Of a stretch of 64,000 nucleotides of DNA, positions 9,510 through 19,156 are shown piece by piece; the stretch's first letter is position 1, and each line of letters begins with the position of its first letter. Source of the stretch: Mycoplana azooxidifex. GTDB taxonomy: Bacteria; Pseudomonadota; Alphaproteobacteria; Rhizobiales; Rhizobiaceae. Below the pieces are notes generated by a model that worked only from the letters and a program-made list of their open reading frames with translations, was not told the origin of the DNA and searched no databases. The stretch is from NCBI RefSeq assembly GCF_014196765.1, contig NZ_JACIEE010000001.1, positions 434,001 through 498,000 of the forward strand, read 5' to 3'. Made by a program: the position numbers and the translations under genes.

Positions 9510-11123
9510 ATGAAGGCGAAGACGATTGCGGCGCGCCTCCTGGTCGCCTGCCTCTTCGCTGTGCTTCTGTCCGTGGCGCCCCCGGCCCGCGCCGACAGTT
9601 CCTATATCACCGACCCCGGCGAGGCCGCACGCGCCTTCGACGCCCTCGTCGCAGAAGCGGGCGGCAGGCCCCGCCTGTACGCGCTGGAACTCTCCGACCG
9701 GCGCCTGACTATCGACATCCGCGGCAAGCGCCCGACCGAATTGGACGAATGGCAGATCGGCAGGGTGAAGCGCCTGTTCTTCGCGTTCGAGACGACGGTC
9801 GGCCCGCGCCCGACCCGCTCGGCAGGCCTTGTCGGCGACATCGACAGCGGCTTCTTCGATCGCAGCGAGATCGCGCTGGAGAAAGTGCCGGAGGTCGCCG
9901 CAAACGCGATCGCCTACGCGAGGCTGGACGAGGAAGCCCATGTCCAGTCGATCGAGATCGCCCGCCATATCGATATTCTCCCCATGCCCGCCTATGGCGA
10001 CATCCGCTGGTCCATCTATGTGACCTCGGGGAGCGAGAGCGCGATCGTCCGCACTGATGCCGCCGGCAACATCATCGGCGCCGACCTCGCCAACACCAAC
10101 CGCGCCCGCAACATGGACCTGCTCGGCGACGGCGACTGGCCGCACAGGGAGGCCAGGGATGCCCTTTTCGCCGTCTTCGGCGACGAGCGACGCCTGCGCG
10201 ATTTCACCGTGCGTCCGCGCGCAATCTCCGTCACCGCCGACTACCCCGCTGCCCCCGGCCGCAAGGAGGACTACAACTGGACGATCTCCGGCGTGACCCG
10301 CTCGCCGCTGCTTTCGCCGCTGATGCACGGTGCCGGCGAAGACGAGCTGTTCTCGCTGCAGGAGGTGGATCTCACCGCGCTCGCCCGCATCCGCGCCATC
10401 GCGCGCAATGCCTGGGGCCATGAAAGCGCGAAGCTGGAATACATGACGCTCCGGCGCGTGAGCGAGACGGCGGGAAAGCCGGAACTGCGCTGGATCGTCA
10501 CCTTCACCGAGCGCAGCACGAAGGCAGGCGTTGCCGACGCCTCGGGAAGCGTCGAGGTCACGCCGGACGGCACGGTGCGCAAGGTCACGCTCCCGGCGGG
10601 TCGCGCGTCGGGCGCGGACTGGCTGGCGCCGGCGACGATATCGGCGACGCTCGGACGGATCGGCAAGGACTTCGGCCCCGGCGGCCGCTTCGCGGAGATC
10701 GTCTTCGACGCCGACAAGGCGCGCATCCTCGGCGAGGATCCGGTACGCCCCGGCGCCATGGCCGGGTTCGAGGCCGATGCCAGCGGCATGTCGCGAATCC
10801 GCAGGCTGATGCCCTGGGACGAGCAGTACCGCAAGGAACGCCTGTTCGACCTGGAGGCCTTGAGCGTCTTCACGCAGGGCGACAGCCTCGCGGACTTCAC
10901 GGCACGCACCTACCGGCGCCTGCAGGTGGACGAAGCGACGATGCCGCAGATCCGCTACGCCTTTGCCATTGGCCAGATCATGGGCCCGGACGGAACCTAT
11001 ATGGTTCCTTCGCCCGACGGCCGCCCGACGCTGCAGGTGCGGCTGGAAAGCGCCGACGGCAGCCGGAACGGGCGCGTCGTCTATGACAGTTCGGGCCAGG
11101 AGATCGATGTGCGCATGCCCTGA
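9510..11123 (+). CDS. Secreted protein of three similar ~165-residue units, function unknown
   Basis: 537 residues with a clear signal peptide (MKAKTIAARLLVACLFAVLL, cleavage near ARA-DS), so periplasmic or secreted. GGGAGG lies 9-14 bp before the ATG. I do not recognise a named family. The mature part reads as three units of the same layout: a strand like RLYALELSDRRLTI (residue 55), RLRDFTVRPRAISV (228) and RFAEIVFDADKARI (393), a middle helix beginning FD/FS, and an end strand pair like IRWSIYV...DAAGNI (166), LRWIVTF...PDGTV (327) and LQVRLES...SSGQEI (508). The W-x-V...D-x-x-G ending resembles PepSY-type folds; that is a guess. Neighbours give no functional clue. Confidence 0.8.
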   Translation: MKAKTIAARLLVACLFAVLLSVAPPARADSSYITDPGEAARAFDALVAEAGGRPRLYALELSDRRLTIDIRGKRPTELDEWQIGRVKRLFFAFETTVGPRPTRSAGLVGDIDSGFFDRSEIALEKVPEVAANAIAYARLDEEAHVQSIEIARHIDILPMPAYGDIRWSIYVTSGSESAIVRTDAAGNIIGADLANTNRARNMDLLGDGDWPHREARDALFAVFGDERRLRDFTVRPRAISVTADYPAAPGRKEDYNWTISGVTRSPLLSPLMHGAGEDELFSLQEVDLTALARIRAIARNAWGHESAKLEYMTLRRVSETAGKPELRWIVTFTERSTKAGVADASGSVEVTPDGTVRKVTLPAGRASGADWLAPATISATLGRIGKDFGPGGRFAEIVFDADKARILGEDPVRPGAMAGFEADASGMSRIRRLMPWDEQYRKERLFDLEALSVFTQGDSLADFTARTYRRLQVDEATMPQIRYAFAIGQIMGPDGTYMVPSPDGRPTLQVRLESADGSRNGRVVYDSSGQEIDVRMP

Positions 11124-11169
11124 GGCGGCAGGCTCGATCATACCCGAAAGGTAGGAGCACGGGCGACGC

Positions 11170-12195
11170 TCACAGGCGCCAGCCGCGCTCGACCGAAAAC
11201 ACCGCCATGGAGCCGGGTGCCAAGCGCTCGGCCGAAAAGGCCTTCAGCAGCGACCCGTCAGCGCGTGCCAGCGTCAGCGCGTGGCGCTCGCCGGTGAACA
11301 CGCATTCGCGCACCTGAAGCGCGATGCCGTCCACTGCCGGGCGGACATGCTCGGGGCGGATCAACACGTCGCACAGGCTTCCCCCCGCCTCGCCGAGAAG
11401 CAGCGCATGGCAGGCGGCGCGGTCCAGGCTCCGCTCCCGCCCCTCGCCGACCGGCAGCGACAGGATGGTGCCCTGCCCGATCAGCCCGCCGACCACCCGG
11501 CCCTCCGGGTGCGCGTAGATCTCGTTCGGCGGGGCCACCTGCAGGAACCGGCCTTCCGACATCACTGCGATCTCGGTCGCAAGCGCCATCGCTTCCGCCT
11601 GGTCGTGCGTCACATAGATCATCGTCGCACCCGACCGGGCATGGAAGTCGCGGAAGGTTTCCTCCATCGCCGCGCGCAGGTGCCGGTCGAGATTGGCGAG
11701 CGGTTCATCGAGAAGCACGACGTCCGGCGACGTCACCAGGCACCGCGCCAGCGCCACGCGCTGCCTTTGCCCGCCGGACAGCGCCGCCGGCCGCCGATCG
11801 GCAAGGTCGGCCAGCCGCACGACGTCCAGCGCCTCCATGGTCTTGCGGCGCAGGTTCTCCCCCTTCACACCGCGCAATTTCAGCGGATAGCCGACATTCT
11901 GTGCCACCGTCATGTGCGGCCAGAGCGCGTAGGACTGGAACACCATCGCCATGTTCCGCCGCTCCGGCGGCAGCACGCCCTCGGCCGTCGAGATCACCCG
12001 CTCGCCGAGCACGATCGAGCCGTCGCTCGGCTGCTCGAAGCCGGCGATCATGCGAAGCAGCGTCGTCTTCCCGCAGCCGGACGGGCCGAGCAGCGCCAGG
12101 AAGCCCCCGTCGCGCACGGTGAGCGAGACGCCATTCACCGCCGCCCGCCCGCCGTCATAGGCTTTAGAGAGGTGGTTGAGGATCAGCGTCGCCAC
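11170..12195 (-). CDS. ABC transporter ATPase, FbpC/PotA-like
   Basis: 341 residues from a GTG at 12195 that overlaps the permease stop by 13 bp. Walker A GPSGCGKTT, the Q-loop VFQSYALWPHM, signature LSGGQRQR, Walker B VVLLDEP and the switch His in YVTHDQAEAM are all present. The C-terminal ~100 residues form the TOBE/OB regulatory region (IRPEHVRP) typical of Fbp, Pot and maltose-type ATPases. It powers the importer made with the two upstream genes. It converges on the secreted three-unit protein with a 46-bp gap. Confidence 0.93.
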   Translation of the reverse strand: MATLILNHLSKAYDGGRAAVNGVSLTVRDGGFLALLGPSGCGKTTLLRMIAGFEQPSDGSIVLGERVISTAEGVLPPERRNMAMVFQSYALWPHMTVAQNVGYPLKLRGVKGENLRRKTMEALDVVRLADLADRRPAALSGGQRQRVALARCLVTSPDVVLLDEPLANLDRHLRAAMEETFRDFHARSGATMIYVTHDQAEAMALATEIAVMSEGRFLQVAPPNEIYAHPEGRVVGGLIGQGTILSLPVGEGRERSLDRAACHALLLGEAGGSLCDVLIRPEHVRPAVDGIALQVRECVFTGERHALTLARADGSLLKAFSAERLAPGSMAVFSVERGWRL

Positions 12196-13874
12196 GGCAG
12201 CACTCCGTCCGGCAGGTAGCGGGCAAGGACCTCGAGCAGCGCCATCAGGGCGACGATCATGGCGACGACGAGGACCGACAGCGCCGATGCCAGGTCGGAA
12301 CTGCCGCTGTCGTCGAGATTGAAGATCGCCACCCCCAACGTCTGCGTTCCAGCCGACCACAATAGAGCCGAGACCGTCAGTTCGTTGCACGCGATCAGAA
12401 AGACGAGGACGACCGAGGCGCCCGCCGCCGGCGCCATAATCGGCAGCAGGACATCGCGCATGCGCCGGGCAAGACCGGCGCCGGACAGCCGCGCCGCCTC
12501 TTCCAGCGCCGGGTCGATCTGGCGGAAAGCGCTGAGCACGGGCTTCAGGCTGACGGCGAAGAAGCTGGAGAGATAGGCGATCAGGATGATCCAGATCGTG
12601 CCGTAGAGCGAGAAGCCCAGCACCGGCAGCGGCGCTGCGAAGAGCAGGATGAAGGCGACCGCGAGCACGATCCCCGGCAGCGCGTAGGGGATTTCGATCA
12701 GCACCAGCAGGAACGCCATCGCCGGCCCCTTGCGGTGAAGCAGCAGATAGGCCGTCGCAAAGGAAAGCACGAGCAGGCCGAGCGCGGCCGCCGTGGCAAG
12801 AAACGCCGAATTGCCGAAGGCGGTCACGGTCACGCTCTGGCGAAACAGGATCTCGCCATAGGCGCGCAACGATACGGTCTCGGCGTTCAGCGGCACGCCG
12901 TAGGCGGGCACCAGCGAACTCGCCACCAGTGCGGCGAAAGGGGCTGCGAGGATGAGAAAGAGCACAAGCCACAGCGCGACCTCGACCGGTGCGCGCCAGG
13001 GGCCGAGCGAAAAGACCGGCGAGGTGCCCGAAAGCCCGATCGTGCGGTAGTCCCGCCCCGAGAGCGCCCGTTGCTGCACGGCGAGCCCGGCAGCGCAGAT
13101 CACAGCCATCAGCAGCGAAAGTGCTGCGAGATCGGCAAAGGTCTGCGAACCGAAGCTTGCCAGCCGGCTGTAGACCAGCGTCGGCAGCGTCAGGATCGAA
13201 GCGGGAATGCCGAGGATCGCCGGGATGCCGAAATTGCCGACCCCGGAGACGAAGGCGATCGAGGCGCCCGCGATCAGCCCGGGCAGCGCCAGCGGCAGCA
13301 CGATGTCGCGCAGCACCCGGCGGGGGGCCGCCCCCGACAGGCGGGCCGCCTCGATGCCATCGCGCGGAATGGCGGAGAGCCCCGCCTGCATCGCCAGGAA
13401 CACCAGCGGCGCGTGCTGGACGCCCAGAAGCAACGCGATCCCGCCGATCGAATAGAGCGGCTGCGGCGTGCCGAGCGGCGGGGCGATGCCGAGCGTTTTC
13501 AGGAGCGGGCTCGCGGGTCCGGACATCTCGACCCAGGCAAGGGCAGTGATCTGCGGCGGCACCATCATCGGCAGCATGAAGGCGAAGCCGAGCAGGCGCT
13601 TTCGCCTGATGTCGGTGAGCGATGTCGCAAGCGCAAAGGCGACCCCGAGCGCGACCGAAACGAACATGCCGAGCACGGAGGTGGAAAGCGTGTTGGCGAA
13701 GGCCCGCCAGGTGCCGGTCTCGAAAAGGACCGGCGGCAGGCCGCTCCTGAACGTGGCTGCCAGACCGGCATAGGCCAGCCGGCCGAGCGGCACGGCACTC
13801 AGGAGAAGGATGACGAGGAAGACTGTGGGAAACAGCCAGCCGGGCTGGCTGTTCGCATTTGGCAGGCGGCGCAT
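12183..13874 (-). CDS. ABC transporter permease, two fused FbpB-type modules
   Basis: 563-residue inner-membrane protein with about twelve hydrophobic segments, arranged as two halves that each contain an EAA-type loop (EAARLSGAAPRRVLRDIVLP in the first, EEAARLSGAGLARRMRDVLLP in the second). This is the full-length fused layout of ferric-ion-type permeases (about 530-560 residues). It sits between the binding-protein gene (6-bp gap) and the ATPase gene (13-bp overlap), forming a complete binding protein-permease-ATPase operon. Confidence 0.92.
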   Translation of the reverse strand: MRRLPNANSQPGWLFPTVFLVILLLSAVPLGRLAYAGLAATFRSGLPPVLFETGTWRAFANTLSTSVLGMFVSVALGVAFALATSLTDIRRKRLLGFAFMLPMMVPPQITALAWVEMSGPASPLLKTLGIAPPLGTPQPLYSIGGIALLLGVQHAPLVFLAMQAGLSAIPRDGIEAARLSGAAPRRVLRDIVLPLALPGLIAGASIAFVSGVGNFGIPAILGIPASILTLPTLVYSRLASFGSQTFADLAALSLLMAVICAAGLAVQQRALSGRDYRTIGLSGTSPVFSLGPWRAPVEVALWLVLFLILAAPFAALVASSLVPAYGVPLNAETVSLRAYGEILFRQSVTVTAFGNSAFLATAAALGLLVLSFATAYLLLHRKGPAMAFLLVLIEIPYALPGIVLAVAFILLFAAPLPVLGFSLYGTIWIILIAYLSSFFAVSLKPVLSAFRQIDPALEEAARLSGAGLARRMRDVLLPIMAPAAGASVVLVFLIACNELTVSALLWSAGTQTLGVAIFNLDDSGSSDLASALSVLVVAMIVALMALLEVLARYLPDGVLPWRR

Positions 13875-13880
13875 CCAGGA

Positions 13881-14861
13881 TCAGTTGGTGCCGAAGATGT
13901 CCGAAAACGACTTGATGTCGCTCTCGCTGGTCTTCAGCGCCGAGGCGGCGTCCAGCGGCAGCACCTTGATCTGCTCGCGTGCCGGGAAGCCTTCCGGCAT
14001 GGCGACGCCGTTGCGGGCGGGGATGTAGCCGAGCTTCGTCGAGACCTGCTGGCCCTCCTCGGAGAGAACGAAGTCGACGAACTTCTTCGCGTTCTCCTCG
14101 TTCTTCGTACCGCCAAGGATCGCCACCGGCTCGGTGACGGCAGAGACGCCTTCCGCGGGGAAGACGAATTCGATCGGCGCGCCCTTGGCCTTCTCGCGAA
14201 TCGCCATGTAGTCGACCAGCATGCCATAGGCCTTCTCGCCGGTGGCGACAGCCTTCAGCACCCCGCCATTGCCGCCCGATGCCGCAGCGCCGTTCTGCTG
14301 CAGCGCCTTGTAGTAGTCCCAGCCGTAGCCTTCGAGGCCGGTCAGCACCTGCGCATGGATCAGCGCCGCGCCGGAGGTCAGCGGGCTCGGCATCATGACG
14401 AGGTTCTTCGCTTCCGCCTTCGTCAGGTCCTTCCAGCCTTCCGGCTTCAAGTCGGCTGCTGTGTTGTAGACGATGCCGGTGGTGATCAGCTTGGTCGAAT
14501 AGTAGGCGCCGTCGGCATCGTAGAGCGTCGCGTCGAAATGGGCCGCCTCCGGGGACTTGTAGGCGAGAAGCTGGCCGGCTTCCTTCATCCGCTGCAGCGT
14601 CACCGTGTCGGCGATGAGGAGCACGTCTGCGACCGGGTTGCCGGCCTCGATCTCCGCCATCAGCTTGGCCATCAGCTTGGTGGTGCCATCGCGGACCCAC
14701 TCGACCTCGATGTCCGGGTTCTTGGCCTTGAAGGCGTCGACGGTCGCCTGCGCATCCTCGTTGGGCTGGCTGGTGTAGAGCACGAGATCGGCCGCAGTCG
14801 CCGTCGTGGCGAGGAAGGTGGCGGCGGCGAGCGCTGCGAGGGTGGAAACAAGCGTCTTCAT
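13881..14861 (-). CDS. Periplasmic substrate-binding protein, Fbp/PhnS-like
   Basis: 326 residues with a signal peptide (MKTLVSTLAALAAATFLATT, cleavage near ATA-AD) and the opening DLVLYTSQPNED typical of group 1 binding proteins for ferric ion, thiamine or 2-aminoethylphosphonate. The segment DGAYYSTKLITTGIVYN has the adjacent tyrosines and YN motif of this group. It is the first gene of the importer operon and binds the ligand in the periplasm. Iron is the commonest ligand for such operons, but no Fur/Irr box was recognised upstream, so the substrate is left open. Confidence 0.9.
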   Translation of the reverse strand: MKTLVSTLAALAAATFLATTATAADLVLYTSQPNEDAQATVDAFKAKNPDIEVEWVRDGTTKLMAKLMAEIEAGNPVADVLLIADTVTLQRMKEAGQLLAYKSPEAAHFDATLYDADGAYYSTKLITTGIVYNTAADLKPEGWKDLTKAEAKNLVMMPSPLTSGAALIHAQVLTGLEGYGWDYYKALQQNGAAASGGNGGVLKAVATGEKAYGMLVDYMAIREKAKGAPIEFVFPAEGVSAVTEPVAILGGTKNEENAKKFVDFVLSEEGQQVSTKLGYIPARNGVAMPEGFPAREQIKVLPLDAASALKTSESDIKSFSDIFGTN

Positions 14862-15044
14862 CGGAACATCCCCTGTTGGAAGATGCCGAGGCTTAGTGAT
14901 GTCGCTTAACAGAGATGTGACAGCAACCGGAGCCTGTCGCGGGGCGAGCCGTCACACCCTCCCGTCATATCCGACCCTGTGCCGCATGCGACAACGACTT
15001 GGGCGATACCGCAAGCGCCATTGAGCCCATGTCTGTCTGGTCAG

Positions 15045-15068
15045 ACCCTCGGGCGCGAGCCCGAGGGT
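15045..15068 (-). terminator. Perfect 10-bp inverted repeat, probable terminator of the aminotransferase gene
   Basis: ACCCTCGGGC/GCCCGAGGGT with a 4-base loop lies 24 bp after the aminotransferase stop. No T-run follows on either strand, so it may be a weak or processing hairpin and not a classical terminator. Confidence 0.45.
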
Positions 15069-15092
15069 GATGAATGGAACCGCCCGCCCCTC

Positions 15093-16319
15093 TCAGGCGG
15101 CGCCGGTCTCCTCGCGGATCAGCGCGCCGAGGCGGGAGATGCCCTCGTCGATCGTCTTCTCGTCGGCGCAGGAGAACGACATGCGGAAGGTGTTGGCGCC
15201 GCTGCCGTCGGCGTGGAACGCCTTGCCTGGCACGAAGGCGACCTTCTTCTTCTCGATCGCCTTGGCAAGCAGGCTGGCACCGTCCACGCCATCAGGCAGC
15301 GTCACCCAGATGAACATGCCGCCCTCGGGCCTGGTCCAGCGGACGCCCTGCGGCATGTAGGTGGCGAGCGCATGAAGCATCGCGTCGCGGCGCTTGCTGT
15401 AGGCGGCCTTGATCTTTTGGACCTGCGCCTCGAAGCCGCGCTCGGCCACGTGCGCGATCGCCATCTGGTTGATGGTCGAGGAATGGAGATCGGCGGCCTG
15501 CTTCATCAACACCAGCTTGCGGATGACCTCCGTATTGGCGACGACGAAGCCGACGCGCAGGCCCGGCGCCAGCGTCTTGGAGAAGCTGCCGCAATAGATG
15601 GTGCGGGTATGGTTGATGTCGCCGCCCTTGCGCTTGAGTTCCAGCGCCAGGATCGGCGGGATCGCCTCGCCGTCGTAACGCAGCGACTGGTAGGCGGCAT
15701 CCTCGATGATGGCGATGTCGAGCTCGTCGGCAAGGTCGATCAGCTTCTCGCGCCCGGCCCGGTCGACAGTCTCGCCGGTCGGATTGGAGAAATCGGCTGA
15801 GAGATAGGCGAACTTCACCTTGCCGCCCGCCGCCTGCGCCGCCTTGCGGTAGGAGTCCGGCGTGCGGTTGCCGGTCAGCGTGAGCTGGTCGTAGGTCGGC
15901 TCGTAGGCGTTGAAGGCCTGCAGCGCGCCGAGATAGGTCGGCCAGGTGACGAGTGCGGTGTCGCCCGGCGACAGGAACAGCTTACCGAGATAGTCCAGCC
16001 CCTGCTGCGAGCCGGAAACGATGAAGACGTTGTCGGCGGTACAGGTGACGCCGATCTTGCCCATCTCGGCGACGAGCCATTCGCGCAGCGGCTTGTAGCC
16101 CTCGCTCACCGAATACTGCAGCGCAGCGTTCACCGCGGCTCCGGAGAAGATGTCCGCATAGGCCGCCTTGAAATCCTGGTCGGGAAACAGCGCCGGATCG
16201 GGAATGCCGCCGGCAAAGGATATGATGTCCGGCCGGTCCAGCAGTTTCAGCAGTTCGCGGATTTCCGACGCCTTCATCCGGGATGAACGCGTGGCAAAGA
16301 TATCTTCCCAATTCAGCAT
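15093..16319 (-). CDS. PLP-dependent aminotransferase, fold type I (AAT-like)
   Basis: 408 residues from the ATG at 16319, which has GAGGAAA upstream; a longer frame to 16361 lacks support. The opening with SFAGGIPDPALFP is typical of the 2-aminoadipate/aromatic (LysN, MocR-like) subgroup. The PLP lysine is in CGSFSKTLAPGLRVGF, preceded by the Asp/Tyr region AIIEDAAYQSLRY; the C-terminal arginine region FRMSFSC is also present. It transfers amino groups from an amino acid to a 2-oxo acid in the cytoplasm. It stands alone with a hairpin after it. The exact amino acid is not determinable. Confidence 0.9.
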   Translation of the reverse strand: MLNWEDIFATRSSRMKASEIRELLKLLDRPDIISFAGGIPDPALFPDQDFKAAYADIFSGAAVNAALQYSVSEGYKPLREWLVAEMGKIGVTCTADNVFIVSGSQQGLDYLGKLFLSPGDTALVTWPTYLGALQAFNAYEPTYDQLTLTGNRTPDSYRKAAQAAGGKVKFAYLSADFSNPTGETVDRAGREKLIDLADELDIAIIEDAAYQSLRYDGEAIPPILALELKRKGGDINHTRTIYCGSFSKTLAPGLRVGFVVANTEVIRKLVLMKQAADLHSSTINQMAIAHVAERGFEAQVQKIKAAYSKRRDAMLHALATYMPQGVRWTRPEGGMFIWVTLPDGVDGASLLAKAIEKKKVAFVPGKAFHADGSGANTFRMSFSCADEKTIDEGISRLGALIREETGAA

Positions 16320-16460
16320 GGGGGTTTCCTCGGAATTTTGTAGTGCGGGAGAGGAACACACCGGCCAATTTAAGTCAACGTTACTGACCTAAAATGCTTC
16401 TCCCTGCGCAGGCCGTACCACCGCGGGCCCAGTGCGGCAAGCAGAACCTTCCGGGTGATG

Positions 16461-19034
16461 CTAGACCGATCCCCTCAACCGTTCCGGCAGATCCGGTGCC
16501 GCGTCCTGCACGTCACGCCAGCGCTCCGAGTGGACGAAATCGACGATCTCCAGCGCCGGCATCGGCCGCGCCAGCGCAAACCCCTGGAGCAGGTCGCAGC
16601 CCATCTCCCGCAGCAGCCGCACATGCGCCGCCGTCTCGACGCCCTCGGCCGTCACGGTGATGTCCAGCGAGCGGCCGATCTCGATGATCGTGCCGACGAG
16701 GCGCCGCTGCGCCTGCGACCGCACGATCGGCTTGACCAGTTGGCGGTCGATCTTCAGCCGGCGCGGCAGGAGCTTCATCAGGCTGACGATCGAGGCGTGG
16801 CCGGTGCCGAAGTCGTCGACTTCGATATCGATGCCGAGCTTGCGGATCTCCGCCAGGCTTTCGAGGATCTTCGGGTCGCAGTCGTCGAGGAAGATCGATT
16901 CCAGCAATTCGAACGACAGCCGCCCTGCCTGCAGCGGCAGCGCCCGCAGCGAGGCGCAGAGGTCGGGGTCCTGCAGCCGGCGCGAGGAGACGTTGACCGA
17001 GAGCTTCGGCACGACGACGCCCTGCATGTCCCAGGCGGCGAGGTCGAACAGCGCCCGCTCCAGGATCTGCCGGTCGATCGCGCCGACGGCGTTGATGTCT
17101 TCGGCTATGGGCAGAAACGCAGCCGGCGCCAGAATGCCGCGTTCGGGATGGTCCCAGCGCGCGAGCGTCTCGACACCGGCCACATCCAGCGTCCGGGCGC
17201 AGAACTGCGGCTGGTAGTAGGGCAGGAAGCGGCGCTGCTCGAGGCTTGCCATGATCTCGTCGGCGGTCTTCTTGCTGACGATGATCTGCGCCTGGAATTC
17301 GCTGGTGAAGAACTCGTGGCGGCTGCGCCCCTTGTTCTTGGCGCGATAGAGCGCGAGGTCCGCGTTGATCAGGAGTTGCCGTCCGTCGATCGAGGATCCC
17401 GCCGCGCTGGCGATGCCGATGCTCGCGCCGAAGCGGCAGACATGGCCCTCGAAGGTGACGGGTTGGCGCATCGCCGTGACGATCCGCTCGGCAAGGTCGC
17501 CGAGGTTGCGTTTTTCCGGGCCGCAGACCAGGAAGACGAATTCGTCGCCGCCGATGCGGGCGACGAAATCCTCCGGTCCCATATGCGCCCGAAGCACGCG
17601 GGCCGCATGGGTCAGCATCCCGTCGCCGGCGCTGTGGCCGAGCGTGTCGTTGATCTCCTTGAAGCGGTCGAGGTCGATGTGGAGGATCGACAGGCGCGCG
17701 CCGGCCGCAGCCGCCCGGATCGCCCGCTCCTCCAGCGCCACGTCGAGGTAGCGACGGTTGGGAAGCTGCGTCAAGTGGTCGTGCAGGGCGTTGTACTGAA
17801 GCCGCGCCTGCGCTTCCTCCAGTGCTGCGCTGCGCGCCTCGGCAAGGTCCTTGGCATGCTGCAGTTCCTGTTGCAGCAGCACGTCCTCGGTCACGTCCCA
17901 ATTGGCGCCCACCAGCCGCGGCACCCCGTCGGCATCGACGAAGGTGACCCCGCGCGAGCGGATATGGCGGATCTCGCCTTCGCCGCGGACGATGCGGAAC
18001 GCCTGGCTATATTCCCTGCCGCTTTCGATCGCCTGCGCGACCCCGGCACTTGCGTGGTCGCGGTCGGCCGGGTGGATGGAATCCTCCCAGTCCGTCCGTC
18101 CGATCGCCCCCGTCGCTTTGCCGTAGATCTGGCGGATGCGCTCGTCCCAGGCGACGGTCTTGTCGTGCAGGTTCGATTCGAACACGCCGATGCGCGAGAT
18201 GTCCAGCGCCAGCTCCAGCCGCCGGGACAACTGCACCATCCTCTCCTCGGCCTTCCGGCGCTCGGTGATGTCGGTGTCGGTGCCGGCAATGCGCGACGGC
18301 CGGCCGTCGGGGCCATATTCGACGACGGCGCCGCGGCTTTCGATCCAGACCCAGTGCCCGTCGCGATGGCGCTCGCGATAGGAAAAGACGTTGAAGACCG
18401 CCTCCGCCGATTCCTGCCGCTCGATCTCCAGGAGCACGCGTGCGCGATCGTCGGGATGAACGCTCTGGATCCAGGTCTCCAGCGTCCCGTCCACCGCTTC
18501 GTCCGGCGCCATGCCGCGGATGGCCTTCCACTGGCGGGAGTAGAACAGCTCGCCCTTGGCGAAGTCATGGTCCCACACCCCCTGCCCCGCGCTCTCCAGG
18601 GCATGGTTCCAGCGGCTTTCGCGATCGGCAAGATCGAGTTCCCGGCGCTTGCGCTCGTCGATGTCGACGAGTTGCAGCAGGAAGGCCGGCGCCTCGGCAC
18701 GGCCGACGTCGAGGATCGACAGGAGACACCAGAACGCACTGCCGTCCAGCCGCCGGATCCGCAGTTCGCGGGGTTGCGAGGCGATGTCGCCGGCCTCATC
18801 GGTCTCACCGGCCTCGGGCAAAGCCAGGGTGACATCGTCGCCAAAGGCGATTTCGTCCAGCGGCGGGAGGTCTTCGACGCCGGCGGCGCCGAACATGCGC
18901 AGCAGCGCGGAATTGGCCGATACAAACCTGCGGCCCGCGTCGATCGTTCCCATGCCGAACGGCGAAAGCCGGAAAACCGCGTCTTGCGGCCGGCCGGCGG
19001 CGGATATCGTGTTCGCAGATCGGGATGAGCCCAT
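16461..19034 (-). CDS. Cyclic-di-GMP enzyme with three PAS, GGDEF and EAL domains
   Basis: 857 residues from the ATG at 19034; a GTG at 19055 is an alternative. Order: PAS ~25-130, PAS ~150-270 (ESAGQGVWDHD), PAS ~280-400 (LDISRIGVFESNL), GGDEF ~440-600 with intact ARIGGDEFVF, EAL ~610-850. EAL residues look complete: VETLARW, NVSSRRL, LSFELLES, DDFGTG, LKID, TAEGVET, QGF. The product-inhibition motif RxxD before GGDEF reads GPED, so the I-site arginine is missing. No membrane segment or signal peptide is seen. It probably makes and/or breaks c-di-GMP in response to a signal sensed by the PAS domains. Confidence 0.93.
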   Translation of the reverse strand: MGSSRSANTISAAGRPQDAVFRLSPFGMGTIDAGRRFVSANSALLRMFGAAGVEDLPPLDEIAFGDDVTLALPEAGETDEAGDIASQPRELRIRRLDGSAFWCLLSILDVGRAEAPAFLLQLVDIDERKRRELDLADRESRWNHALESAGQGVWDHDFAKGELFYSRQWKAIRGMAPDEAVDGTLETWIQSVHPDDRARVLLEIERQESAEAVFNVFSYRERHRDGHWVWIESRGAVVEYGPDGRPSRIAGTDTDITERRKAEERMVQLSRRLELALDISRIGVFESNLHDKTVAWDERIRQIYGKATGAIGRTDWEDSIHPADRDHASAGVAQAIESGREYSQAFRIVRGEGEIRHIRSRGVTFVDADGVPRLVGANWDVTEDVLLQQELQHAKDLAEARSAALEEAQARLQYNALHDHLTQLPNRRYLDVALEERAIRAAAAGARLSILHIDLDRFKEINDTLGHSAGDGMLTHAARVLRAHMGPEDFVARIGGDEFVFLVCGPEKRNLGDLAERIVTAMRQPVTFEGHVCRFGASIGIASAAGSSIDGRQLLINADLALYRAKNKGRSRHEFFTSEFQAQIIVSKKTADEIMASLEQRRFLPYYQPQFCARTLDVAGVETLARWDHPERGILAPAAFLPIAEDINAVGAIDRQILERALFDLAAWDMQGVVVPKLSVNVSSRRLQDPDLCASLRALPLQAGRLSFELLESIFLDDCDPKILESLAEIRKLGIDIEVDDFGTGHASIVSLMKLLPRRLKIDRQLVKPIVRSQAQRRLVGTIIEIGRSLDITVTAEGVETAAHVRLLREMGCDLLQGFALARPMPALEIVDFVHSERWRDVQDAAPDLPERLRGSV

Positions 19035-19156
19035 AGACGCGGCGCCTACTCGCACTAACTCACGCTAACCATATATTGGACTTCAATGAAGTTCCGATTA
19101 ATACCGGCCGTGCCGCATCGGCACAACGCCCAATCGCAGCGCTCGAGCTGATTGTC

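Noticed and set aside
12735-14909. 724-codon open frame on the plus strand across the Fbp-type permease and binding-protein genes
   Set aside because: It mirrors the third-position bias of the real minus-strand genes and has low-complexity Arg/Glu/Gly composition with no domain. Similar long antisense frames (16455-19028, 36340-38247, 44496-46331, 6521-8278) were dropped for the same reason.
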